Source: Ruixingdingia sedimenti (GTDB lineage: Bacteria > Pseudomonadota > Alphaproteobacteria > Rhodobacterales > Rhodobacteraceae). From it: a DNA stretch of 32,675 bases. The notes below the pieces were generated by a model. It had not been told where the DNA came from, did no database searches, and saw only the letters and a program-made list of their open reading frames with translations. Shown here in pieces: positions 15,359-24,481 of the stretch; the first letter of the stretch is position 1; every line of letters starts with the position of its first letter. Location of the stretch: the NCBI RefSeq assembly GCF_031432425.1, contig NZ_JAVKPH010000033.1:1-32675 (forward strand). The letters are read 5' to 3'. A program made the position numbers and the translations under genes.

Positions 15359-15387
15359 TTGCACCGGAGCCGCCGCCACCATACCTC
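15359..15387 (+). promoter_or_regulatory. Candidate promoter for the DegP-like protease
   Basis: TTGCAC (15359-15364) and TACCTC (15382-15387) are 17 bases apart, 23 bases before the protease start and directly after the rplQ terminator. Motif-based inference. Confidence 0.4.
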
Positions 15388-15410
15388 TGCGGCACCGACA
15401 GGAGAAGCGC

Positions 15411-16808
<1,398 letters not shown>

Positions 16809-16849
16809 CCCGGCTTCCCCCGCGCCGCGCGGGGGCGTAGCATCCCGCC

Positions 16850-18163
16850 ATGCCCGATCTGTTCGACCAGTCCCCGCAGAAACCCGCCGAGCCCGCACAC
16901 CGCCCGCTGGCCGACAGGCTGCGCCCGCGTCATCTGTCCGAGGTGATCGGGCAGGAAAAGGTGCTGGCCCCCGAGGGCCCGCTTGGCGCGATGCTGGCCT
17001 CGGGCAGCCTGTCGAACCTCATCCTCTGGGGCCCGCCGGGGGTGGGCAAGACCACCATCGCCCGGCTGCTGGCCGAAGGAACGGATCTGGCCTTCGTCCA
17101 GATCAGCGCGATCTTCACCGGCGTGCCCGACCTGCGCAAGGTGTTCGAGGCCGCCCGCCTGCGCCGCGAACAGGGGCGCGGCACGCTTCTGTTCGTGGAC
17201 GAGATCCACCGCTTCAACAAGGCGCAGCAGGACGGCTTCCTGCCGCATATGGAGGACGGGACGATCACGCTGGTCGGCGCCACGACCGAAAATCCCTCGT
17301 TCGAACTGAACGCCGCGCTTTTGTCGCGGGCGCAGGTGATCGTGCTGGAACGGTTGACGCTGGCCGATCTGGAACGGCTGGCGCAGCGGGCCGAACAGGA
17401 ACTCGGCCGCGCGCTGCCCCTGACCGCCGATGCGCGCGAGGCGCTGCTGGACATGGCCGATGGCGACGGGCGGGCGCTTCTGAACCTGATCGAGCAGGTG
17501 ACGGCCTGGAAACTGCGCGCGCCGCTCGACCGCGAGGCGCTGGCCGCACGCCTGATGCGGCGGGCGGCGAAATACGACAAGAGCGGCGAAGAGCATTACA
17601 ACCTCATCTCCGCCCTGCACAAATCCGTGCGCGGGTCCGACCCCGACGCGGCGCTCTACTGGTTCACGCGGATGCTGGAAGGGGGCGAGGACCCCCGCTT
17701 CCTCGCCCGCCGTCTGGTGCGCATGGCGGTGGAGGATATCGGGCTGGCCGACCCGCAGGCGCAGGCGGTGTGCTTGCAGGGCTGGGAAACCTATGAACGG
17801 CTCGGCAGCCCCGAAGGGGAACTCGCGCTGGCGCAGGCGGTGATCTACCTCGCGCTCGCCCCCAAATCGAACGCGGGCTACATGGCCTACAACGCAGCCC
17901 GGGCCGAGGCGCGGCGCACGGGGTCGGAGCCCCCGCCGCTGCATATCCGCAACGCGCCGACGCGGCTGATGAAGGATCTGGGCTATGGCCGGGACTACGC
18001 CTATGACCACGACGCCGAGGACGGCTTTTCCGGCCAGGACTATTTCCCCGAGGGCATGAAACGCCCGGTCTTCTACCTGCCCCCCGAACGCGGGTTCGAG
18101 CGGGAGTTGAAAAAACGCGTCGACTATTTCGCCAAACTGCGCGCGCGCCGGCAGGGCGGGTGA
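16850..18163 (+). CDS. rarA: Replication-associated recombination ATPase RarA (MgsA)
   Basis: The 437-residue AAA+ protein has a RADRLRP-type N-terminus (PLADRLRPRHLSEVIGQE), Walker A GPPGVGKTT at residues 61-69, Walker B LLFVDEIHRF (Asp117, Glu118) and the GATTENPSFELN sensor region, followed by the tetramerisation domain (HYNLISALHKSVRGSDPDAALYW). RarA acts at stalled forks with SSB. It lies 41 bases after the protease gene and is probably co-transcribed with it. The first residues (PDLFDQ) resemble a short SSB- or clamp-interaction peptide, which is conjecture. Confidence 0.94.
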   Translation: MPDLFDQSPQKPAEPAHRPLADRLRPRHLSEVIGQEKVLAPEGPLGAMLASGSLSNLILWGPPGVGKTTIARLLAEGTDLAFVQISAIFTGVPDLRKVFEAARLRREQGRGTLLFVDEIHRFNKAQQDGFLPHMEDGTITLVGATTENPSFELNAALLSRAQVIVLERLTLADLERLAQRAEQELGRALPLTADAREALLDMADGDGRALLNLIEQVTAWKLRAPLDREALAARLMRRAAKYDKSGEEHYNLISALHKSVRGSDPDAALYWFTRMLEGGEDPRFLARRLVRMAVEDIGLADPQAQAVCLQGWETYERLGSPEGELALAQAVIYLALAPKSNAGYMAYNAARAEARRTGSEPPPLHIRNAPTRLMKDLGYGRDYAYDHDAEDGFSGQDYFPEGMKRPVFYLPPERGFERELKKRVDYFAKLRARRQGG

Positions 18164-18199
18164 AAGCCGCCCGGCGGCGGTGCCGGCGGAAAGCGCAGG

Positions 18200-18329
18200 G
18201 CCGGGGCGCTGCCCCGGACCCCGGAGTATTTCAGACAAGGTGAAGCCGCATCCGCTTCGTGACCAGAAATGCGGCCCTGTTCACTTTCTGTCCTTAAATA
18301 TCCCGGGGGTCCGGGGGCTGGCCCCCGGC
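18200..18329. repeat. Nested palindromic intergenic module (two inverted repeat units)
   Basis: Unit A (18200-18245, plus) reads GCCGGGGCGCTGCCCCGG, then ACCCC..GAGTATTTCAGACA..TGAAG. Unit B (18280-18329, minus strand) reads GCCGGGGGCCAGCCCCCGG, then ACCCCC..GGATATTTAAGGACA..GTGAA, so the two are related and face each other. Each starts with a 7-8 bp hairpin (18201-18217; 18311-18328). The centre is itself an inverted repeat, GCCGCAT (18245-18251) with ATGCGGC (18269-18275). I recall similar GC-rich palindromes followed by ATATTT as dispersed repeats in Rhodobacterales, but could not search for them. Confidence 0.7.
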
Positions 18330-18369
18330 ACTGTCCGCGCGGCGCGCGCAACGGTGAAGGGCAGGGCAG

Positions 18370-18398
18370 TTGACAACCGCCGCGCGGCCCCGCAGGTA
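18370..18398 (+). promoter_or_regulatory. Candidate promoter close to crcB
   Basis: A consensus -35 TTGACA (18370-18375) lies 17 bases before CAGGTA (18393-18398). If used, transcription would begin at or near the crcB ATG (18405), giving a leaderless or nearly leaderless message. The -10 is weak, so this is tentative. Confidence 0.35.
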
Positions 18399-18404
18399 GG
18401 CGCA

Positions 18405-18782
18405 ATGATCGGGGCGGTTCTTCAGGTGGCGGCGGGCGGTGCGCTCGGGGCGGTGGCGCGGTTTCTGGCCGTGCGCGGCGCGCTGGCCTGGTTCGGGCCG
18501 GGGTTCCCCTGGGGCACGTTCATCGTCAACGTGTTGGGGGGCTTCGTGATGGGGCTGCTGGCCGTCTGGCTGGAGGCGCGGGGGCTGATGCGGTGGGCGC
18601 CCTTCTTCCTCACCGGGATTCTGGGCGGTTTCACCACCTTTTCGGCCTTCACCATCGACGCCTTCCTGCTGTGGGAACGCGGCGCGGTGGGGCTGGCGGC
18701 GGTCTATGTGCTGGGTTCGGTCGCGCTGTCGCTGGCGGGGCTGGTGCTGGGGGTGCTGCTGATGCGGGGGATGCCGGCATGA
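18405..18782 (+). CDS. crcB: Fluoride exporter CrcB/Fluc
   Basis: The 125-residue product has four hydrophobic helices and the Fluc motifs GGALGAVARF near residue 10, FPWGTFIVNVLGGFVMG at about 37-53 and GILGGFTTFSAFTIDAF at about 72-88. Fluc dimers form fluoride channels in the inner membrane. The ATG at 18405 fits the family; the longer frame from 18180 runs through the palindromic module. No fluoride riboswitch motif is visible upstream, so expression may be constitutive. The stop overlaps the next start (ATGA). Confidence 0.93.
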   Translation: MIGAVLQVAAGGALGAVARFLAVRGALAWFGPGFPWGTFIVNVLGGFVMGLLAVWLEARGLMRWAPFFLTGILGGFTTFSAFTIDAFLLWERGAVGLAAVYVLGSVALSLAGLVLGVLLMRGMPA

Positions 18783-19822
18783 GCGGCGTGCAGATGCTGA
18801 CGGTGACGGCGGACGAGGGAGGCGCGCGGCTGGACCGCTGGCTGCGCAAGCGGTTTCCGCAACTGACCCAGGGCGCGGTGGAGAAGCTGTGCCGCACCGG
18901 GCAGTTGCGGGTCGATGGCGGGCGCGTCAAGGCCGCCGACCGGGTCGAGGAAGGCATGGTCGTGCGCGTGCCGCCGCTGCCCGATGCCCCCGCCCCTGCC
19001 GCCCCCCGCGTGCCCGGTATGACCGAGGCCGATGCCCGCATGATCCAGGCCGCGGTGCTGTGGAAGGACGAACATATCATCGCGATCAACAAGCCCGCGG
19101 GCCTGCCGAGCCAGGGCGGTTCGGGCCAGGGGGACCGGCATGTGGACGGTCTGACCGAGGCGCTGAAATTCGGTTACAAGGAACGGCCCAAGCTGGTCCA
19201 CCGTCTGGACAAGGACACCTCGGGCGTTCTGCTGCTGGCGCGCACCGACCGGGTGGCCCGCGCGCTGTCCGAAGGGTTCCGCCTGCGCGGCACCCGCAAG
19301 ATCTATTGGGCCGCCGTGGCGGGCCTGCCGAACCCGAAGATGGGCACGATCCGCTTCGGCCTGCTGAAGGCGCCGGGGCGGGGCGGGGATGAAAAGATGC
19401 GCTGCATCCACCCGGCCAAGGTCGACCAGACCGAGGGCGCGAAACGCGCGACCACCGATTACGCGGTGCTGGAGGCGCTCGGCACGCGGGCGGCCTGGGT
19501 GGCGCTGGTGCCGGTGACGGGGCGCACCCACCAGTTGCGCGCGCATATGGCCGAAATCGGGCATCCGATCGTGGGCGACGGCAAATACGGCGGGTCCGGG
19601 CAGGAAAACCTGGGCGATGGCTGGGGCGCGCAACTGGGGGGCGAGATCAGCCGCAAGCTGCATCTGCATGCGCGCTCGATCAGTTTCGACCATCCGGTCA
19701 CGAAGAAACGCCTCACCCTGACCGCGCCGCTGCCCGATCACATGCAGCGCACGTGGAAGATCTTCGACTGGCACGAAAACGACGTGCCCGCCGATCCCTT
19801 CGCCGATGAGGACGCGCAATGA
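18779..19822 (+). CDS. 23S rRNA pseudouridine synthase, RluC/RluD type
   Basis: The 347-residue product has an N-terminal S4 RNA-binding domain (residues 15-63, ARLDRWLRKRFPQLTQGAVEKLCRTG) and a RluA-family catalytic domain with HRLDKDTSGVLLLAR, catalytic Asp144, and GRTHQLRAHMAEIGHPIVGD. Such enzymes isomerise uridines of 23S rRNA. Target site (RluC versus RluD) cannot be settled by eye. ATG 18779 overlaps the crcB stop by ATGA, and its own stop overlaps the next gene by ATGA, so three genes appear translationally coupled. Confidence 0.92.
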   Translation: MSGVQMLTVTADEGGARLDRWLRKRFPQLTQGAVEKLCRTGQLRVDGGRVKAADRVEEGMVVRVPPLPDAPAPAAPRVPGMTEADARMIQAAVLWKDEHIIAINKPAGLPSQGGSGQGDRHVDGLTEALKFGYKERPKLVHRLDKDTSGVLLLARTDRVARALSEGFRLRGTRKIYWAAVAGLPNPKMGTIRFGLLKAPGRGGDEKMRCIHPAKVDQTEGAKRATTDYAVLEALGTRAAWVALVPVTGRTHQLRAHMAEIGHPIVGDGKYGGSGQENLGDGWGAQLGGEISRKLHLHARSISFDHPVTKKRLTLTAPLPDHMQRTWKIFDWHENDVPADPFADEDAQ

Positions 19823-20535
19823 GCGGCTGGAAGGCGAAACGTTTCTGGACCACGGTGGAGGTCGTGCCAGAGGGCGCGGGCTTTGCCATCACGCTGGACG
19901 GCAGGCCCGTGCGCACCCCGGCCAAGGCGCCGCTGCTGCTGCCCACCGTGGCGATGGCCCATGCCGTGGCGGCCGAATGGGCCGCGCAAGAGGGCGAGGT
20001 GAACCCAGCCGCCATGCCCTGCACCCGGTCGGCCAATGCCGCCATCGACAAGGTGGCCCCCCAGTTCGACGAGGTGGCCGCCCTGATCGCCGCCTATGGC
20101 GAGACCGACCTTCTGTGCTATCGCGCCGAGGCCCCGGCGGCGCTGGCGGCGCGGCAGGCGGCGGCCTGGGATCCGCTGCTGGACTGGGCGGGGGGCGCGC
20201 TGGCGGCGCCGCTGGCGCGGACGGCGGGTGTCGTGCCTTGTGCGCAGGATCCCGGGGCGCTGGCGCGGCTTGGTGCCGCGGTGCGGGCGCAGACGCCGTT
20301 CCAGCTGGCCGCGCTGCACGATCTGGTGGCGATTTCGGGCTCGCTGGTGCTTGGCCTTGCGGTGATCGCCGGACGGCTGACGGCGGAGGGGGCCTGGGCC
20401 GCCTCGCGCATCGACGAGACCTGGCAGACCGAACAATGGGGCGAGGATGCAGAGGCCGTGGCGGCCGAAACGCTGCGCCACCGCGATTTCCTGCATGCGG
20501 CGCGGTTCCATGGGCTGGCAAGTGCGGCGGCCTGA
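19819..20535 (+). CDS. ATP12-family F1-ATPase assembly chaperone
   Basis: The 238-residue product shows ATP12 family features: KRFWTTVEV near the N-terminus, LDGRPVRTPAK at about residues 26-36, AAEWAAQEGEVNP..MPCTRSANAAID, GETDLLCYRAEAP and a C-terminal DETWQTEQWGEDAEA. In mitochondria ATP12 chaperones the F1 alpha subunit; alphaproteobacterial homologues are presumed to do the same for AtpA. The F1 genes are not in this window. It is coupled to the upstream synthase by an ATGA overlap. Confidence 0.9.
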   Translation: MSGWKAKRFWTTVEVVPEGAGFAITLDGRPVRTPAKAPLLLPTVAMAHAVAAEWAAQEGEVNPAAMPCTRSANAAIDKVAPQFDEVAALIAAYGETDLLCYRAEAPAALAARQAAAWDPLLDWAGGALAAPLARTAGVVPCAQDPGALARLGAAVRAQTPFQLAALHDLVAISGSLVLGLAVIAGRLTAEGAWAASRIDETWQTEQWGEDAEAVAAETLRHRDFLHAARFHGLASAAA

Positions 20536-20572
20536 CGGGCCCCGCAACGCCGCGACGGAACGGAGGCAAGGC

Positions 20573-20602
20573 TTGACGACATTCGCCGGATCGGCACAGA
20601 CT
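20573..20602 (+). promoter_or_regulatory. Candidate promoter for the amino-acid binding protein gene
   Basis: TTGACG (20573-20578) lies 18 bases before CAGACT (20597-20602) in the 165-base spacer after the ATP12 gene. The transcript would have a leader of about 90 bases. Motif-based inference. Confidence 0.4.
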
Positions 20603-20700
20603 GCAACATCCGTCCGCCCCACGGGGCGCGCGGTCCCCTCGCCCGGCAAGCAAGGCAAAAACAGACGGCGGGCGATGGCGGAGATTCGGGAAAGGCGCGC

Positions 20701-21717
20701 ATGAAAGCATCTGTTCTGTTCGGCACGCTTGTCGCGGCCACGGGCCTTGGCGCGGGCCTGTCGGCTGCGGCCACGCTGGACGAGGTGAAGGCCCGCGACA
20801 CACTGAACTGCGGCGTCAGCACCGGGCTCGCCGGTTTCGCCGTCCGCGACACGAACGAGAACTGGTCCGGCTTCGACGTCGCCCTGTGCCGGGCGGTGGC
20901 GGCGGCGGTTCTGGGCGATCCCTCCAAGGTGCGCTATGTGCCGACCACGGAACAGACCCGCTTCCCCCTGCTGGAAAAGGCGGAAATCGACCTGCTGGCG
21001 CGCAATTCCGCCTGGACCTTCGCGCATGACGCGGGCGCCGGGGTCGATTTCGCGGGGGTCAGCTATTATGACGGCCAGGGTTTCCTGGTGCGCAAGGATC
21101 TGGGCGTGTCCTCGGCCAAGGAACTGGAAGGCATGCGGATCTGCGTCCAGTCGGGGGCCTCTACCGGGGTGATCCTCGCCGACTATTTCAAGATCAACAA
21201 CATGACCTACAGCCGCGTCGCGGTGGATGGCGCCGACAGCGAAAAGCCCTATCTGGCCAATGCCTGCGATGTGTTCACCGCCGGCGTATCCAGCCTTGCG
21301 GCCATGCGCGCCTCTTTCGCGGACCCGGAAAACCACATCATCCTGCCCGAGGTCATTTCCAAGGAACCGCTCGGCCCGGCGGTGCGGCAGGGCGATGACG
21401 AATGGGGCGACATCGTGCGCTGGACGCTGAACGCCCTGATCGCGGCAGAGGAATACGGCATCACCTCGGCCAATCTGGAGGAAATGTCGAAGGGCACCCA
21501 GAACCCCGAAATCAACCGCCTTCTGGGGGCGGAGGGCGATCTGGGCGCGATGCTGCGGCTGGACCGTGGCTGGGCCAAGCGCGCCATCGCCGCGGGCGGG
21601 AACTATGGCGAGATCTTTGCCGCCACCATCGGGGAAACGACGCCCATCGGGCTGGCGCGCGGGCTGAACGCGCAATGGACGCAGGGCGGCCTGCTGTACG
21701 CGCCGCCCTTTCGTTGA
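20701..21717 (+). CDS. General L-amino-acid ABC transporter periplasmic binding protein (AapJ/BztA type)
   Basis: The 338-residue product has a signal peptide (about residues 1-24, ending LSAAA) and a type 3 solute-binding fold: LNCGVSTGLAGFAV, then WSGFDVALCRAVAAAVLGDPSKVRYVP, RNSAWTFAHDAG, YYDGQGFLV and the subfamily-specific end GLNAQWTQGGLLYAPPFR. AapJ/BztA proteins bind Glu, Asp, Gln and related amino acids in the periplasm. The permease and ATPase genes that normally follow are absent: the next gene, 6 bases away, points the opposite way. It is therefore an orphan binding protein or a partner of a transporter encoded elsewhere. Confidence 0.88.
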   Translation: MKASVLFGTLVAATGLGAGLSAAATLDEVKARDTLNCGVSTGLAGFAVRDTNENWSGFDVALCRAVAAAVLGDPSKVRYVPTTEQTRFPLLEKAEIDLLARNSAWTFAHDAGAGVDFAGVSYYDGQGFLVRKDLGVSSAKELEGMRICVQSGASTGVILADYFKINNMTYSRVAVDGADSEKPYLANACDVFTAGVSSLAAMRASFADPENHIILPEVISKEPLGPAVRQGDDEWGDIVRWTLNALIAAEEYGITSANLEEMSKGTQNPEINRLLGAEGDLGAMLRLDRGWAKRAIAAGGNYGEIFAATIGETTPIGLARGLNAQWTQGGLLYAPPFR

Positions 21718-21723
21718 GCCCGT

Positions 21724-22230
21724 TCAGACGGCCGGCTCGCGCGGTACGATGAAATCCACCACCGCGCCCGTGCCGAACTTCACCTCGGCCCAGGTCGCCG
21801 CGCTGAAATCCGCGACCAGCGTCGCCCCGGTCGGGTAGCGCGCGAAATCGGCGCTGGCGGGCGCGCGGGCGACGATGCGCTGCGCGAAATCGGCGATGCC
21901 GGGGTTGTGGCCCACCATCATCACGCAATCCGCCGTGGCATGGCGCAGAACCGCCAGCATCACATCCGCCCCGGCATGATAAAGCGCGGGTTTCAGCGCC
22001 ACTTCGGGCGCGGCGGGCAGGGCAGGGGCGATGCCCGCCCATGTTTCGCGGGTGCGCAGCGCGTCGGAACACAGCACCTCGCCCGGCAGATAGCCGCGGC
22101 TGGCCAGCCATTGCCCCAGATCCGCCGCGGCCCGTTGCCCGCGCGCGTTCAGCGGCCGGTCATGGTCGGGCAGCAGCGGGTCGTCCCAGCTGGATTTGGC
22201 GTGGCGGGTCAGGATCAGGCGGAGTGTCAT
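21724..22230 (-). CDS. SixA-like histidine phosphatase family protein
   Basis: The 168-residue product belongs to the histidine phosphatase (phosphoglycerate-mutase-like) superfamily: RHAKSSW at residues 9-15 with phospho-acceptor His10, SDALRTRETW and the second catalytic histidine in MMVGHNPGIADFA. SixA proteins remove phosphate from phosphohistidine; the real substrate here is unknown. ATG 22230 overlaps the stop of the upstream ferredoxin-like gene (ATGA). It is the last gene of the minus-strand block and is convergent with the binding protein gene, only 6 bases away. Confidence 0.88.
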   Translation of the reverse strand: MTLRLILTRHAKSSWDDPLLPDHDRPLNARGQRAAADLGQWLASRGYLPGEVLCSDALRTRETWAGIAPALPAAPEVALKPALYHAGADVMLAVLRHATADCVMMVGHNPGIADFAQRIVARAPASADFARYPTGATLVADFSAATWAEVKFGTGAVVDFIVPREPAV

Positions 22231-22877
22231 GGATGGAACTGCCTCATGTGATAGGCGGACTGGACGGCCATCCTGCCATAGCTTTGCGAGACCGGACAGG
22301 CCCGGCGCACGCGGCAGCCCGCCGCACGGCAATCTTCGCCCGGCGGTGTGTCCAGAAAGGCGTGGCAGGCGGGCACGTCATAGCCCGCGGGGGTCAGCGC
22401 GCCGGCGGGGCAGGCGGTCAGGCAGGGTTTCGCGGCACAACTCTCGCATGGCGGTGCGGGTGGGGGCGGCAACACCAGCCGGTCGCGCAGCGCCAGCGCC
22501 CCGCGGTAGGACACCATCAGCCCCGCGGTATCATGCACCAGCAGCCGCACCGGGCTTTGCCATGCCCGCCCCGACCGCAGCGCCCACCGGAAGAACGGGT
22601 GCCACGGCGGGCCGCCGAAGGGAAACAGCGCCTTGGCGCGCAGGTCGCAGGCCAGCCGCCCGATCACCCGGCGCGACCAGCGGTCCACCGGGTCGGGCTT
22701 GCCATCGGCCCATTCGGGCTGCGCCGTCAGATGGACCCAGAACCCGGGTTCGGCGGGGCCGAGCAGGACCAGTGTCTGCACCCCTTCGGGCGCGTCATCC
22801 TCCGGCACGGGGTGAAACGCGCCGAACACCGCCAGCCCATGCGCCGCCGCCTGCGCCGCGACTTCGGCCAGCGTCAT
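22227..22877 (-). CDS. Ferredoxin-like protein with two 4Fe-4S cysteine clusters
   Basis: The 216-residue product has no N-terminal motif I recognise up to residue 140, then Cys144, 147, 152 and 156 (CxxCxxxxCxxxCP) and Cys171, 183, 188 and 194 (last also CP), consistent with two iron-sulfur clusters, the second with unusual spacing. A run of prolines (137-143) links the two parts. No transmembrane segment is evident. ATG 22877 overlaps the argB stop (ATGA), and the gene stop overlaps the SixA-like start, so it is locked into an argB-containing operon. Function unknown; a faint likeness to the C-terminal cluster domain of epoxyqueuosine reductases is only an impression. Confidence 0.8.
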   Translation of the reverse strand: MTLAEVAAQAAAHGLAVFGAFHPVPEDDAPEGVQTLVLLGPAEPGFWVHLTAQPEWADGKPDPVDRWSRRVIGRLACDLRAKALFPFGGPPWHPFFRWALRSGRAWQSPVRLLVHDTAGLMVSYRGALALRDRLVLPPPPAPPCESCAAKPCLTACPAGALTPAGYDVPACHAFLDTPPGEDCRAAGCRVRRACPVSQSYGRMAVQSAYHMRQFHP

Positions 22878-23770
22878 GCCCCGCGCGGCTTCACCCGCGG
22901 TTCGGTCGACCGGATCAGGCTGCCCGCGCCATGGTCGGTGAACAGTTCCAGCAAACAGGCGTTGGGGATGCGCCCGTCGAGGATCACCACCGCGCGCACG
23001 CCGTTTTCCAGCGCGGCCAGCGCGGTTTCGGTCTTGGGGATCATGCCGCCCGCGATCACGCCATCGGCGGTCATCTGGCGGACCTCTTCGGGCGTCAGCT
23101 GGGTCATCACCTCGCCCGCCGCGTTCTTGACCCCCGACACATCGGTCAGCAGCAACAGCCGGTCGGCCTTCAGCGCCCCGGCGATCGCGCCCGCGGCGGT
23201 GTCGCCGTTGACGTTGAAGGTCTCGTTCGGGTTCATGCCGGTGGCGACGGGGGCGACGACGGGGATGATCCCGGCGGCGAAGAGATCGCGCAGCACCTGC
23301 ACGTTCATTTCCACCGGCTTGCCGACGAAGCCCAGTTCGGGGTCGTCGGCCTCGCACACCATCAGGTCGTCGTCCTTGCCCGACAGGCCCACCGCGCGGC
23401 CGCCTTCATCCATGATCGCCTGCACGATGCGCTTGTTGACCAGCCCGGTCAGCACCATTTCCACCACCTCGACGGTGGCCTTGTCGGTCACGCGCTTGCC
23501 GCGCACGAAGTCCGACTTGATGCCGAGGCGGCCCAGAAGGTCGTTGATCATCGGCCCGCCGCCATGCACGACGACCGGGTTCACCCCCACCTGCCGCATC
23601 AGCACGATGTCGCGGGCGAATTCGGCCATCGCGGCCTCGTCGCCCATCGCATTGCCGCCGAACTTGATGACGACGACCGCACCGGCATAGCGTTGCAGAT
23701 AGGGAAGCGCCTCGGAAAGCGTCCGGGCGGTGGCGACGGGATCACGCATCATGGCAAGCTGCTTCTTCAT
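22874..23770 (-). CDS. argB: Acetylglutamate kinase
   Basis: The 298-residue enzyme phosphorylates N-acetylglutamate, the second step of arginine synthesis. Motifs are VVIKFGGNAMGD, VNPVVVHGGGPMIN, the RGKRVTDKATVEVVEMVL segment and the C-terminal GVIAGGMIPKTETALAALENGV. The start is uncertain by a few codons: the ATG at 23770 gives MKKQLAMMRDPVATA, while homologues I recall start near the MRDP at about 23752. A 60-base gap separates it from engB. Confidence 0.95.
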   Translation of the reverse strand: MKKQLAMMRDPVATARTLSEALPYLQRYAGAVVVIKFGGNAMGDEAAMAEFARDIVLMRQVGVNPVVVHGGGPMINDLLGRLGIKSDFVRGKRVTDKATVEVVEMVLTGLVNKRIVQAIMDEGGRAVGLSGKDDDLMVCEADDPELGFVGKPVEMNVQVLRDLFAAGIIPVVAPVATGMNPNETFNVNGDTAAGAIAGALKADRLLLLTDVSGVKNAAGEVMTQLTPEEVRQMTADGVIAGGMIPKTETALAALENGVRAVVILDGRIPNACLLELFTDHGAGSLIRSTEPRVKPRGA

Positions 23771-23830
23771 GGGGTGGCGTCCGTTGGGGCATCGGGCCCC
23801 GTGGTAGCGGCAATGGCGCGCGCTGCCAAG

Positions 23831-24481
23831 CTATTCGAGCGTGGCGATGATCGCGCGCAGGGTTTCCACCCCCTCGCCCTTTTCCGACGAGGTGACGACG
23901 ATTTCCGGGTAGGCCGCCGGATGCGCCGCCAGCGCGCCCTGCACCTGCGCGATGGTCGCCTCGCGCGTGGCCTTGTTCACCTTGTCGGCCTTGGTCAGTA
24001 CCACCTGAAAGGTGACGGCCGAACGGTCGAGCAGTTTCAGGATCTCGTGGTCCACCGCCTTGATGCCATGGCGCATGTCGATCAGCACGAAGGCGCGGCG
24101 CAGGGTGACGCGGCCGGCGAGGTATTGTTTCAGCAGTGCCTGCCATTTGGCGACCACCGCCACCGGCGCCTCGGCATAGCCATAGCCGGGCAGGTCCACC
24201 AGATAGCGGTCCTCGCCGAGCGCGAAATAGTTGATCTCCTGCGTCCGTCCCGGCGTGTTCGATGCGCGGGCGAGCGTCTTGCGCCCGGTCAGCGCGTTGA
24301 TCAGGCTGGATTTGCCGACGTTGGACCGCCCGGCGAAACAGACCTCCACCCGGTCGGGCGGGGGCAGGCCGGCCATCGCCACCACGCCCTTGACGAAGGT
24401 GACGGGGCCCGCGAACAGCAGCCGGCCCTTTTCGCGCGCGGTATCCTCGGGTTCCGGGGCAAGGGGGAAACGCAGGGTCAC
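23831..24481 (-). CDS. engB: Ribosome biogenesis GTPase EngB/YihA (GTG start)
   Basis: The 216-residue TRAFAC GTPase has G1 GRSNVGKSS at residues 51-59, G2 around TPGRTQEINYF, G3 DLPGYGYA at 96-103, G4 TKAD and the family-specific RRAFVLIDMRHGIK. EngB is an essential factor in 50S maturation. The start is GTG at 24481, overlapping the stop of the MOSC gene (GTGA). Location beside yidC and argB fits the usual Rhodobacterales cluster. Confidence 0.95.
   Translation of the reverse strand: MTLRFPLAPEPEDTAREKGRLLFAGPVTFVKGVVAMAGLPPPDRVEVCFAGRSNVGKSSLINALTGRKTLARASNTPGRTQEINYFALGEDRYLVDLPGYGYAEAPVAVVAKWQALLKQYLAGRVTLRRAFVLIDMRHGIKAVDHEILKLLDRSAVTFQVVLTKADKVNKATREATIAQVQGALAAHPAAYPEIVVTSSEKGEGVETLRAIIATLE

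Noticed and set aside
18164..18404. Fluoride riboswitch ahead of crcB
   Set aside because: The conserved riboswitch core is not present; the space is filled with the palindromic module and a promoter-like site.
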